35,399 bases of DNA from Sphingobacteriales bacterium (lineage in GTDB: Bacteria > Bacteroidota > Bacteroidia > Chitinophagales > Chitinophagaceae): positions 1 to 35,399 of the forward strand of contig JAIXSZ010000032.1 in assembly GCA_027484425.1 (NCBI GenBank). Direction: 5' to 3'. The notes beneath the pieces were generated by a model, which saw nothing but the letters and a program-made list of their open reading frames with translations, was not told the origin of the DNA and made no database searches. This document shows, piece after piece, positions 1-7,057 of this stretch (position 1 is the stretch's first letter; every line of letters begins with the position of its first letter). The position numbers and the translations under genes were made by a program.

Positions 1-110
1 GTAAGAGTATAGTAGCCACCGCAGTGTGCAGTGCCATAAAAAAGCACTATAAGGATGCGGAACTGAGTCCCCAGCAGAAAAAGCGGGGAGACTCAACGAG
101 GACGGAATGA
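1..110 (+). CDS. 3' end of an unidentified protein (partial)
   Basis: An open frame entering from the left edge (first full codon at base 3) encodes about 35 residues and stops with TGA at 108-110. The end is charged and hydrophilic (AIKKHYKDAELSPQQKKRGD...). I do not recognise the family from this fragment. It is called a gene tail only because the frame is open from the edge and hairpins follow it, one of them terminator-like; it could be a chance frame. Confidence 0.35.
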   Translation, partial: KSIVATAVCSAIKKHYKDAELSPQQKKRGDSTRTE

Positions 111-169
111 CTTGTAACTATAGTGGATTTGTAGTAATTTTAAAGTATAGTGCATTTATGTAGCTTTAG

Positions 170-200
170 GAACGTGAAGGCGTTCGGGAGAACGAATTTT
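170..200 (+). terminator. Alternative hairpins ending in a short T-run
   Basis: GAACG (170-174), CGTTC (181-185) and GAACG (190-194) follow one another, so the middle arm can pair with either neighbour. The second pairing has a 4-base loop and is followed by AATTTTATT, like a weak intrinsic terminator. It could end the transcript of the gene entering from the left. The stems are only 5 bp, so this is tentative. Confidence 0.35.
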
Positions 201-204
201 ATTA

Positions 205-320
205 GTAGTACCGGATGCCCTTCGGAACATCCGGCACTGCGGATGCCTTACCACCCCAGCCACAAAAACTGGCTTCGCCAATGTTTTTTTGGCATCCCCT
301 CCTAAAAAAGGAGGGGAGTT
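205..320. other. Structured intergenic DNA with two strong hairpins
   Basis: Two further inverted repeats are seen: CCGGATG (211-217) with CATCCGG (228-234), loop of 10; and CCCCTCC (296-302) with GGAGGGG (310-316), loop TAAAAAA, extendable by one T-A pair. The second type of palindrome (pyrimidine arm, short A-rich loop, purine arm) is a common intergenic motif in Bacteroidota genomes. No convincing protein is encoded here; a small ATG frame at 215-397 has no family resemblance. A structured RNA is possible but unproven. Confidence 0.4.
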
Positions 321-380
321 TACTTATTATCTACTCCGAAATATTTATATGTCTTTCTGGGTTTGGGTTTTTTGAGCAAA

Positions 381-460
381 GCTGCTTACTGCCCTGAACG
401 TAGAAGAGATGCGACGCAAAGCCCGCTGATGGGAGTGTGATGGCTGGTAGCCAAAAGTGT
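381..460 (+). repeat. Intergenic repeat, copy A
   Basis: This stretch aligns with 4773-4850 in the same orientation. An 18-base block, GCGACGCAAAGCCCGCTG (411-428), and a 14-base block, GGCTGGTAGCCAAA (442-455), are identical in both copies and separated by 13 bases in both. The flanks are also alike (ACTGCCC upstream, GTGT at the end). GGCT-GGT-AGCC can form a small hairpin. It is taken as a dispersed intergenic repeat; genome copy number cannot be judged from the window. Confidence 0.7.
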
Positions 461-475
461 ACCTATAGAATGTGG

Positions 476-1843
476 TTATTTGGTGAAGTCGTATTCTTCC
501 CAAAATTCTTTGTCGGTCATGAGGTATTTGAGGTCCTCGTCAGAAGCCATTATTTTACCAAATATACGGAAGTAGTAAGCTTGTGTCATACGGTCGCAAT
601 GGATGGTATTGAAGGAGTGTTGGTAGGTTTGGAAGAGATTAAGGGATATACAGAATGCCAATGTGAGGCTGAATGATATTTTGGTGAGTAAGTAAGTAGG
701 TGTAGTGTATACCTGATGGCATAGATATGCTAATGGGAAGGCAACTATGGGTAGGATTTCTATTAAAGCTCTAGCACTGAAACCGCCACCATACCACCAG
801 CATTGCCAGCTAAAGACTACATATATCATTAGTGAGCAATAGAGGATGATGGCAGGTGCTAGTTTTTTGTTGTGCTGCCATAAAAAGTACAATCCGCAAA
901 GGGCGATAAAAGCTATGGGTGTGTATATAAACCAACCTTTGCGAAAGCCCCATAATCCTTGGGATATGTGTGGCTGGAGGAAGTTGAACCCCTCGCCAGT
1001 GTAGGAGTAGTGTATACAATGACCGGTGGTGTAGTGCCAGTAGGCCATTTGTAGGGAGGCTACGGCAATGAATAGAAAAAATGAGATGGCGATAAGTGCG
1101 AGGTTTTGGGCGAAAAACTGGAAACGTGAGCGGAGGCTACTGATGTTGTGGACTGCCCAAAAGAGCGGTAGTAATGCTATGATGATATTGACAGGGCGAA
1201 TGATGATAACCATGCCTAATAATATGCCTATCATAAAGAAATGCCGGTGGTGAGTATTGCTATAAAGCTTGTGTGTGTAGTAGAGTATGGCTGCAGATAG
1301 GAAAAAGCTATAGGGATGGCTCATGCCTGGTGAATAAGTAGTGTAACAGTAGATATTGGTGCCAAGCGCTATGCACAGCAGTGTAATGGCAACTGTGATA
1401 TCGGGGAAATACTGCCTAAGGAAACCTCGCAGAAAGAACAAACCAATGGCGGTCCACAAAATGCCTGAGAAAATGCCGGCAAACTGATATGGGTAGGTAT
1501 AACCATCGGGTGCGTAAGCAGCAGACAGATGGCAATAGGTGTGTGCTATGAGGAAGAAAGGTAATTGCAGTACCGCGCAGCCCAATGTATATTTGTTGGT
1601 TCTTTTGCCAGTGGGCTGCTCGAAAAAGCCATAGTCGTGAGCTGTGCCTGATAGCCCGTATTTTTCATTTGTTTCTTTGTAGAATTCCATTCGTCCTAGA
1701 TCATGGTGAATGAAAATAGCGGGTAGGTAAATGTAGTACCCTGATACATCCCATTGGTAGATATTGTCTTTGTATCGCTGGGTGTTGAAGATGAGGTATA
1801 TACACACGAAGGCGTAGACACCGATGGTGATACGTGATAGCAT
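476..1843 (-). CDS. Polytopic membrane protein, GT-C glycosyltransferase-like
   Basis: A 455-residue integral membrane protein with about ten hydrophobic helices spread along its length. After the first helix comes a loop with W31-D32 and aromatic residues (QWDVSGYYIYLPA), the position where GT-C enzymes such as ArnT/PMT relatives carry a catalytic Asp in the first external loop. This suggests transfer of a sugar from a polyprenyl-phosphate donor at the outer face of the inner membrane, but neither substrate nor acceptor can be read from the sequence. The Arg-Pro turn in IIIRPVNII and the WQCWWYGGGFSARALIEILP stretch resemble uncharacterised Bacteroidota membrane proteins of this fold. It stands alone: the next minus-strand gene upstream ends 344 bases away. 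The start is the ATG at 1843, directly before the first helix. Confidence 0.7.
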   Translation of the reverse strand: MLSRITIGVYAFVCIYLIFNTQRYKDNIYQWDVSGYYIYLPAIFIHHDLGRMEFYKETNEKYGLSGTAHDYGFFEQPTGKRTNKYTLGCAVLQLPFFLIAHTYCHLSAAYAPDGYTYPYQFAGIFSGILWTAIGLFFLRGFLRQYFPDITVAITLLCIALGTNIYCYTTYSPGMSHPYSFFLSAAILYYTHKLYSNTHHRHFFMIGILLGMVIIIRPVNIIIALLPLFWAVHNISSLRSRFQFFAQNLALIAISFFLFIAVASLQMAYWHYTTGHCIHYSYTGEGFNFLQPHISQGLWGFRKGWFIYTPIAFIALCGLYFLWQHNKKLAPAIILYCSLMIYVVFSWQCWWYGGGFSARALIEILPIVAFPLAYLCHQVYTTPTYLLTKISFSLTLAFCISLNLFQTYQHSFNTIHCDRMTQAYYFRIFGKIMASDEDLKYLMTDKEFWEEYDFTK

Positions 1844-2187
1844 GGATTATAGATTGATAAGGTTAAGGATAGTATGCTTATAGAGGATAAGCAATCAGGA
1901 TGCTATTAAGTTTTTCGGTTTATAAACATTCGACATTTGTTTTTTGGGGTGAAGTGCTGCATACTTTATGGCGCCTTGAGCCACCACTGTTTCGGTATTG
2001 CAAATATTAAGCCAAAGTTTTTTGCGGCTGTTATGAAGTACTCAATTTGATTTGCGGACATGTAGCAAGGGTCGAAAAGACATGCCAATGGCTGGGCAAA
2101 AGGAAAAGACATTTCGCCAAATTTGTCTGTGAACCCTTGTGCTGAAGTGGGGAAGTATTTTTGGTGGATATTGGTTTGGGAATACTG
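1844..2187. other. Gene-free spacer between membrane protein and cytochrome gene
   Basis: This stretch separates two minus-strand genes. Small frames exist on both strands (for example 2031-2237 minus and 2123-2335 plus), but they overlap each other or the cytochrome gene and show no signal peptide, domain or plausible composition. No tRNA-like fold, terminator or exact -7 box was seen. It probably holds the promoter of the membrane protein gene. Confidence 0.4.
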
Positions 2188-2619
2188 TTATTTGTGTTGT
2201 GTAGCTTTGATTGCCAGGACATACTTGTACACGGCATCTTTTTGGGTTTCTGTTAGATTTGCTCTGGGTGCCATATCGTCAATAATGTTTTGCCATTGTT
2301 CAGTAGTGCGAGTATGGATGTTCATTGCGTCGTGACAGTTAGTGCAGGCTCCGGTATAGATGGTGTAGCCATTGGTAAGGGTTTGCAGGGTTACCTCTTT
2401 GTAGGTTGCCTGTATTGCGGTCAATTCTTCGGTGCCCGGAGCAATGACGCCGTTTTTTGATTTCTTGGCGGGGGCTGGGTCGGGAATGGAGGATGTGGCA
2501 CCGACTGTTGTAGACGGTGGGGTGGGAGGAGTGGGAGTTGTTTTGTTTTTCTTGAATACGCTGCATGCTGCGATGGTAAGGGTGAGTGATGCAACGATGG
2601 CTATTTTGAGGGTTCTCAT
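2188..2619 (-). CDS. Cytochrome c-type lipoprotein
   Basis: A 143-residue exported protein with a short hydrophobic signal and a lipobox ending at C19 (LTIAAC), so it should be lipid-anchored in the periplasm. Residues 24-56 form a Pro/Thr/Ser-rich tether. One heme c site, C92-x-x-C95-H96 (ACTNCH), is followed by M116 (DDMAPRA) as a likely distal heme ligand and a terminal helix (TETQKDAVYKYVLAI), the usual order in a small monoheme cytochrome c domain of about 80 residues. It should carry electrons in the envelope; its partner is unknown. It lies 100 bases downstream of the BlaR1-like gene on the same strand, with a perfect palindrome between them, so it may be co-transcribed with or separately regulated from the blaI-blaR1 pair. 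Confidence 0.88.
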   Translation of the reverse strand: MRTLKIAIVASLTLTIAACSVFKKNKTTPTPPTPPSTTVGATSSIPDPAPAKKSKNGVIAPGTEELTAIQATYKEVTLQTLTNGYTIYTGACTNCHDAMNIHTRTTEQWQNIIDDMAPRANLTETQKDAVYKYVLAIKATQHK

Positions 2620-2661
2620 AAATTTTTCTAGTTTTTTTAGGTCAAAGTGATTCTATTGATG

Positions 2662-2677
2662 CTGTATAAATATACAG
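2662..2677. promoter_or_regulatory. Perfect palindrome upstream of the cytochrome gene
   Basis: CTGTATA-aa-TATACAG, two 7-base arms around a 2-base centre, lies 42 bases upstream of the cytochrome start codon and 42 bases after the end of the BlaR1-like gene. The size and tight centre fit a homodimeric regulator site better than a terminator, since no T-run follows on the minus strand. It is unlike the TACGA-N6-TCGTA operators before blaI, so a different regulator is implied. Confidence 0.45.
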
Positions 2678-2719
2678 GGCATTTAAAATATAATTTGTTG
2701 TGCTGGTGTATTCATAAGA

Positions 2720-4183
2720 TCAGCAACCTTCTTTTACTGGACGGGTATCTATGCACCCTGATGAAAAAGTAGCTGGAAGCAGTAGTTGTATGAAGCTGGC
2801 ATTGGGGTGCATTCTGGTTCTTTCTTCGAAGGAAAAGATTTGAATGCGTATTAGTTCTTTTTTGAGGTCTACTAGGTATTTAGCGGCTATTTGGTCTGTC
2901 ATTAGTTGTCCGTTTATGTACAACTGGTTTTGCTTTTTTTCTACTACAAATCCTTTAAACTGATCGACCAACTTGTCGGTCATGAGGCGGTACATAAGCG
3001 TGTTTTCTTCGGATGTGGGTGGTGTGGCGGCTGGTGTGTGTTGTGCTTCTGAGTTGTGTTTTGTTTTAGTAAGCGGGTCTGTTCCTTCTTTGTTGGGCAT
3101 GTCAGTATTTGCTACTTGCTGTGCAGTAGAGGTAGCGGTGGCAACGGTGCTTTTTTTCTTTGTTTTGAGGAAGGTGGGTTTTACCCAAGCAATGGAGGCG
3201 GTGATAATACTAATGATGATGATAGTAGCCACCATGCGGCTGTAGCTGAATGTGTTCTTTTTCATTTCCATGATACGTTGAATACGATTGAATAATTGAT
3301 TTGATTGTCCGGTAGCTGCAACTACTATGAGCGGAGCAGCAGGACGCCTCGCTGCAAGTGCTACCAGTGCAGATGCATAAGAAATAGGCTCTGTGGTATG
3401 ATAGACGACGAGGTCGTCGCAGCTGTGTTCTCTTTCGCGTCTGGTGATAGATGATATTATCCATACAAACGGATTGAAAAAGAGGATGGTTTCAACAATG
3501 GTTTGTAGCATATTGATGAAGTAATCGTGTCGCTTGATGTGCGCAAGTTCATGTAATAGAATAGTTTCGAGTTGCTTTGAATCTAGTTGGGCGACAGCAG
3601 CTAGAGGCATAAGAATGACGGGTTTTATGAAGCCCACTACCATAGGTACTTGTGCTTTGGCAGAGATTAAGAGCTTTACAGATCTATTGAGCTGAATGCG
3701 TTTTGTCTGAGTTGTGAGGAGCTCAATTAGGGCGGTGTCTGGTTGAAAGGTTTTGCTGTTTTTGAGAGAAAATAGCTGGAAAATGCCGGCTGAGAGCCTT
3801 GCCAGCATCAATACCAAGCCTATGACATAAAATGAGAATAGCCAAGGAGAAAATATGTTGAGATATGCATGAAGTGCTTGCAGATCAGATAAGACACTGG
3901 TAGGAGAAATAGGAGGTGGTGGTAGCCAAAAGATAGTAGTACCGTTAGTACTGGCAGTAAGTAGTTGTTGATTGGCTAGTGTAAAAGACTGGAATTGCTG
4001 CCACCAAGTAGCGATAAACCAAACCTGCAAAATGGTAAGTGCCGACAAGGACAAATGGTATCGGGCATTGGATGATGTGGCTGGTATGGCCTTGAAGACC
4101 AGGCATAGGGCTGTGTATACGGCAACACCTTGAGCGAGGGAATAGATTAATGTCCATGACAATGATTGAATCCAGATAGCCAT
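2720..4183 (-). CDS. BlaR1/MecR1-type M56 membrane metallopeptidase
   Basis: This 487-residue protein has the membrane layout of the BlaR1 N-terminal half: hydrophobic helices near residues 10-30, 45-62, 113-137 and 315-333, with a cytoplasmic zinc-protease domain before the last. The zinc site is H211-E-L-A-H215, and E252 in REREHSCDD matches the third ligand region of the family. In BlaR1 systems the protease is switched on by an outside signal and leads to inactivation of the BlaI repressor. Here the periplasmic part is only about 150 residues (low-complexity Thr/Lys stretch, then a small region with LYINGQLMTDQ) and lacks the penicillin-binding SxxK/KTG transpeptidase domain, so beta-lactam sensing as in staphylococci is not supported. 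It follows the blaI-like gene by 57 bases in the same orientation, a standard pair. The true ligand is unknown. Confidence 0.92.
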   Translation of the reverse strand: MAIWIQSLSWTLIYSLAQGVAVYTALCLVFKAIPATSSNARYHLSLSALTILQVWFIATWWQQFQSFTLANQQLLTASTNGTTIFWLPPPPISPTSVLSDLQALHAYLNIFSPWLFSFYVIGLVLMLARLSAGIFQLFSLKNSKTFQPDTALIELLTTQTKRIQLNRSVKLLISAKAQVPMVVGFIKPVILMPLAAVAQLDSKQLETILLHELAHIKRHDYFINMLQTIVETILFFNPFVWIISSITRREREHSCDDLVVYHTTEPISYASALVALAARRPAAPLIVVAATGQSNQLFNRIQRIMEMKKNTFSYSRMVATIIIISIITASIAWVKPTFLKTKKKSTVATATSTAQQVANTDMPNKEGTDPLTKTKHNSEAQHTPAATPPTSEENTLMYRLMTDKLVDQFKGFVVEKKQNQLYINGQLMTDQIAAKYLVDLKKELIRIQIFSFEERTRMHPNASFIQLLLPATFSSGCIDTRPVKEGC

Positions 4184-4240
4184 TGTTTGTAGTTTTAGGA
4201 GTGAATGTTTTGTAATACTAGAATGTTGTTGGTTGAGGAG

Positions 4241-4624
4241 TTATTTTTTAGCTTTTTTATCGAGATACTCTCGTATCATGTCTAGTTCTGAATCGCTTGC
4301 TTTGTGATTGCCCAGAGCTTGGATTACTAGTTGCATTGCTGATCCGTTGAATACTGAGTCTATTAATCGCTTTATTATTTGTCCCTGTGCCTGTTCTTGA
4401 TTGACTGATGCTGTATACACATGCGCTTTGCCGAGCGCTACTCTGCTCAGTAATTGTTTTTCGAGCATGATCTGCATTTGCTTGAGTGTGGTGGTGTAGC
4501 CGGCATCTTTTTTGAGGGCGAGCTTGTCATGTACCTCTCTTACGGTAGCTGGGCCATGTGTCCATAGGATATTTAGAATCTCCAGTTCTGCTTCTGTTGC
4601 TTTTATTTCTTGCTGTTCGCTCAT
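4241..4624 (-). CDS. BlaI/MecI/CopY-family transcriptional repressor
   Basis: A 127-residue winged-helix protein of normal BlaI length. Residues 7-75 form the DNA-binding domain (TEAELEILNILW, TVREVHDKL, YTTTLKQMQIMLEKQLL), the typical BlaI series with the recognition helix around YTTTLKQM. The C-terminal 45 residues are helical and fit the dimerisation region. It should repress its own promoter and the BlaR1-like gene behind it; the two 16-base inverted repeats directly before its start codon are the obvious targets. Release of repression is expected to depend on the neighbouring M56 protease. No beta-lactamase gene is in the window, so the regulon is unknown. The ATG at 4624 is the only start downstream of the predicted -7 box. 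Confidence 0.94.
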   Translation of the reverse strand: MSEQQEIKATEAELEILNILWTHGPATVREVHDKLALKKDAGYTTTLKQMQIMLEKQLLSRVALGKAHVYTASVNQEQAQGQIIKRLIDSVFNGSAMQLVIQALGNHKASDSELDMIREYLDKKAKK

Positions 4625-4625
4625 C

Positions 4626-4641
4626 TACGATTATTTTCGTA
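4626..4641. promoter_or_regulatory. BlaI-type operator, proximal copy
   Basis: TACGA-TTATTT-TCGTA is a 16-base interrupted palindrome with 5-base arms, one base upstream of the blaI-like start codon. Its arms are identical to those of the second copy and match the TACA/TGTA-like symmetry of BlaI/MecI operators in general shape. It covers the predicted transcription start. Confidence 0.8.
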
Positions 4642-4643
4642 GT

Positions 4644-4672
4644 CAAATCTACGATGTTTATCGTAATTGCAA
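4644..4672 (-). promoter_or_regulatory. Bacteroidota-type promoter of the blaI-blaR1 pair
   Basis: On the minus strand TAGATTTG (4651 down to 4644) matches the TAnnTTTG -7 box, and TTG (4672 down to 4670) lies 18 bases upstream, close to the usual -33 spacing of about 19. The leader to the ATG would be only about 13-15 bases. Both operators fall on this promoter. Confidence 0.7.
4650..4665. promoter_or_regulatory. BlaI-type operator, distal copy
   Basis: TACGA-TGTTTA-TCGTA has the same 16-base layout and identical arms as the proximal copy, 24 bases away centre to centre. It fills most of the spacer between the -33 and -7 boxes and overlaps the first two bases of the -7 box, so binding should block polymerase. 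Confidence 0.8.
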
Positions 4673-4772
4673 AATATTTTTTGTGGAGTTTTAGGATTTT
4701 AACAAAATATCTTTTGGAGAGTAGGGGGATTGGGAGTAGTAATCTTGTTGGCTAGGGGAGATTAGGGTGCGA

Positions 4773-4850
4773 GCCGCTCACTGCCCCGCCAGTACAAGAG
4801 AGCGACGCAAAGCCCGCTGCTAGTAGTGCAAAGGCTGGTAGCCAAAGTGT
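4773..4850 (+). repeat. Intergenic repeat, copy B
   Basis: Second copy of the element at 381-460, same orientation. The shared blocks are GCGACGCAAAGCCCGCTG (4802-4819) and GGCTGGTAGCCAAA (4833-4846), with a 13-base spacer as in copy A. It lies between the divergent blaI-like and typA genes, upstream of the typA promoter. The two copies frame 4.3 kb that holds the whole minus-strand block. Confidence 0.7.
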
Positions 4851-4932
4851 TAATATATAATGATATGGGATGATGGGGAGAAGAGTTGATACACAATTAA
4901 CCCATAAGTGATTTTTGGATAGGTAAATTCCG

Positions 4933-4940
4933 TACTTTTG
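4933..4940 (+). promoter_or_regulatory. -7 box of the typA promoter
   Basis: TACTTTTG followed by CA fits the Bacteroidota TAnnTTTG(C) -7 consensus. The only TTG upstream (4915-4917) is 15 bases away, shorter than the usual spacing. A start near 4946 would give a leader of about 80 bases that contains the hairpin at 4958-4993. Confidence 0.55.
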
Positions 4941-4957
4941 CACACCGAAAATAAATG

Positions 4958-4993
4958 CCTGTCGGAAATTTATACACGACAGGATTTTTTTTT
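4958..4993 (+). terminator. Terminator-like hairpin inside the typA leader
   Basis: CCTGTCG (4958-4964) pairs perfectly with CGACAGG (4977-4983), loop of 12, followed after one A by nine T residues (4985-4993). This is a textbook intrinsic terminator shape, yet it lies between the predicted typA promoter and the typA start codon. It may act as an attenuator, end a short leader RNA, or be bypassed by a promoter I have not recognised. Confidence 0.6.
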
Positions 4994-5024
4994 GAAAGGA
5001 TAAAACAAGTACAAAAACAACAAA

Positions 5025-6833
5025 ATGGACATTCGTAACATTGCGATCATTGCACACGTTGACCACGGAAAGACGACACTGGTTGATAAGATTCTTCACA
5101 CTACAAATGTGTTTCGCGACAATCAGGAGACAGGCGAACTGATAATGGACAGTAACGATCTGGAACGCGAGCGTGGTATCACGATTCTGGCTAAAAACGT
5201 ATCTGTAACGTACAAGGGCGTAAAAATAAATGTGATTGATACTCCAGGTCACGCCGACTTTGGCGGAGAGGTGGAGCGTGTGTTGAAGATGGCTGATGGT
5301 GTGTTGTTGCTGGTAGATGCGTTTGAAGGTCCGATGCCACAGACTCGTTTTGTACTACAAAAGGCGCTGAACCTGAACCTACACCCGATAGTGGTAATAA
5401 ACAAAGTGGATAAGCCTAACTGCCGCCCTGATGAAGTGCATGATGCGGTGTTTGAATTGTTCTTTCAGCTAGATGCTACTGAAGAGCAGTTGAACTTCCC
5501 TACAATATATGGTTCGTCTAAGCAGGGTTGGTTTAACACCTCGCTGACACCTACTGAAGATATAACTGTGCTGCTGGATACGATACTGGAGAAAGTACCT
5601 GCCCCTAAAGTGGTGGATGGTCCGGTGCAGTTGCAGATCACATCGCTTGATTATTCGTCGTTCCTAGGTAGGATAGCGATAGGTAAGATAACACGTGGTG
5701 TGCTGAAAGAGGGACAACCTGTGATGCTATGCAAAATAGATGGTAGCATGGTGCGTAGCCGTGTAAAGGAGCTGTATGTGTTTGTGGACATGGGTAAAAA
5801 ACGTGTAACAGAAGTGCAGTGTGGTGATATATGTGCGGTGGTGGGTATAGAAGGCTTTCAGATAGGTGAAACTATAGCTGATGCTGAGAACCCAGAGGCT
5901 GTGGAGATAATACCGATAGATGAGCCTACGATGAACATGCAGTTCAGCATCAACAACTCGCCTTTCTTTGGTAAGGAGGGTAAGTTTGTGACGAGCCGCC
6001 ACATACGTGACAGGCTGATGAAGGAGCTGGAGAAAAACCTGGCGCTGCGTGTGCAGGAGACTGATGATGCGGATAAGTTTCTGGTATACGGTAGGGGTAT
6101 ATTGCACCTGAGTGTACTGGTGGAGACTATGCGCCGTGAGGGTTATGAACTGACTGTGGGACAGCCACAAGTAATAACCAAGGAAATAAATGGTAAAAAA
6201 TGTGAACCCTATGAGGTGTTGGTGGTAGATGTGCCTGCAGACTATAGTGGTAAAGTGATAGACCTGGTGACACAACGTAAGGGTGAGATGCTGATAATGG
6301 AAACTAAAGGCATGATGCAGCACCTGGAGTTTGACATACCATCGCGCGGGCTGATAGGGCTACGCTCGAATATGCTGACTAACACAGCTGGTGAGGCGGT
6401 GATGGCGCACAGATTCTCTGAGTACAAGCCTTGGAAAGGTTTTATACCAGGTAGAAGCAATGGTGTGTTGCTGGCTAAGGCTGGTGGACCTGCTACTGGC
6501 TACTCTATAGATAAATTACAGGACAGAGGTGCATTTTTTATAGATCCAGGACAGGAAGTATATGCGGGTCAGCTGATAGGTGAGCACATAAAGCCAGGAG
6601 ACCTAGTGGTGAATATAGTGGAGACTAAAAAACTGACGAACATGCGTGCGAGTGGTACAGATGACTCTGTGCGTATAACACCAAAAATACTGATGACACT
6701 AGAAGAGTGTATGGAGTACATACAGCAGGACGAGTGTATAGAGGTGACACCACAGAATATACGTCTGCGTAAAATAATGCTGGATGAAGAAGACAGGAAG
6801 AAGTTTCAGAAGATGATGAAGTCAGATTCCTAG
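5025..6833 (+). CDS. typA: Translational GTPase TypA/BipA
   Basis: A 602-residue ribosome-associated GTPase of full family length. The N-terminal G domain shows the P-loop AHVDHGKT (10-17), switch motif RGITILAKN, DTPGH (about 72-76) and NKVDK (about 126-130). Domain II, the EF-G-like domains III and V, and the TypA-specific C-terminal region with SRGLIGLRSNMLTNT and GRSNGVLLAKAGGPATGYS follow in order. TypA/BipA binds the 70S ribosome near the A site and assists ribosome assembly and translation under stress or cold. It is a single-gene unit with its own promoter and a terminator about 36 bases after the stop. The start ATG at 5025 gives the canonical MDIRNIAIIAHVDHGK N-terminus. The AUA codon is frequent for Ile, as in its neighbours. 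Confidence 0.98.
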   Translation: MDIRNIAIIAHVDHGKTTLVDKILHTTNVFRDNQETGELIMDSNDLERERGITILAKNVSVTYKGVKINVIDTPGHADFGGEVERVLKMADGVLLLVDAFEGPMPQTRFVLQKALNLNLHPIVVINKVDKPNCRPDEVHDAVFELFFQLDATEEQLNFPTIYGSSKQGWFNTSLTPTEDITVLLDTILEKVPAPKVVDGPVQLQITSLDYSSFLGRIAIGKITRGVLKEGQPVMLCKIDGSMVRSRVKELYVFVDMGKKRVTEVQCGDICAVVGIEGFQIGETIADAENPEAVEIIPIDEPTMNMQFSINNSPFFGKEGKFVTSRHIRDRLMKELEKNLALRVQETDDADKFLVYGRGILHLSVLVETMRREGYELTVGQPQVITKEINGKKCEPYEVLVVDVPADYSGKVIDLVTQRKGEMLIMETKGMMQHLEFDIPSRGLIGLRSNMLTNTAGEAVMAHRFSEYKPWKGFIPGRSNGVLLAKAGGPATGYSIDKLQDRGAFFIDPGQEVYAGQLIGEHIKPGDLVVNIVETKKLTNMRASGTDDSVRITPKILMTLEECMEYIQQDECIEVTPQNIRLRKIMLDEEDRKKFQKMMKSDS

Positions 6834-6870
6834 TTTTATCTTTTAATGAACTTAGTGTAGATATAAGAAG

Positions 6871-6904
6871 CAGCATCTCGGTAATCGGGGTGCTGTTTTG
6901 TTTT
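6871..6904 (+). terminator. Intrinsic terminator after typA
   Basis: CAGCATC (6871-6877) pairs with GGTGCTG (6889-6895), one G-U pair included, and is followed by TTTTGTTTT. It lies about 37 bases after the typA stop codon and fits a rho-independent terminator. Confidence 0.7.
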
Positions 6905-7057
6905 CTGGGTTAGGGTATGGAAGTATAGTGGGGTTAAATTATGGTAAAATCCCAACATTTGTAAGAGAATGGATGTCTGATAAAGGGAGTGCGCTTGAAA
7001 AGAAGTGATAATGAGTGAGGAAAGATTATATTTATGGTGTGTTAAGCTGATGGAAAA

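Noticed and set aside
381-460. Possible c-di-GMP-I (GEMM) riboswitch, because GACGCAAAGCC matches the motif's core
   Set aside because: The other conserved parts (GCAAACC with GAAA loop, the matching P1b helix and receptor) are not seen, no plus-strand gene follows copy A, and a second intergenic copy occurs at 4773-4850. A dispersed repeat explains it better.
1068-1253. Small plus-strand frame inside the GT-C-like membrane protein gene
   Set aside because: Antisense to a long membrane protein frame; Met/Arg/Trp-rich product typical of a shadow.
2720-4624. Beta-lactam resistance locus
   Set aside because: The blaI/blaR1 resemblance is real, but no beta-lactamase gene and no penicillin-binding sensor domain are present.
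4752-5252. 166-codon frame on the minus strand across the typA start
   Set aside because: It overlaps the start of typA, the typA promoter and the repeat; its product is made of antisense of conserved codons and has no domain.
5727-6323. 198-codon minus-strand frame inside typA
   Set aside because: It lies fully antisense to a highly conserved coding region, and its His/Tyr/Leu-rich product is typical of a shadow frame.
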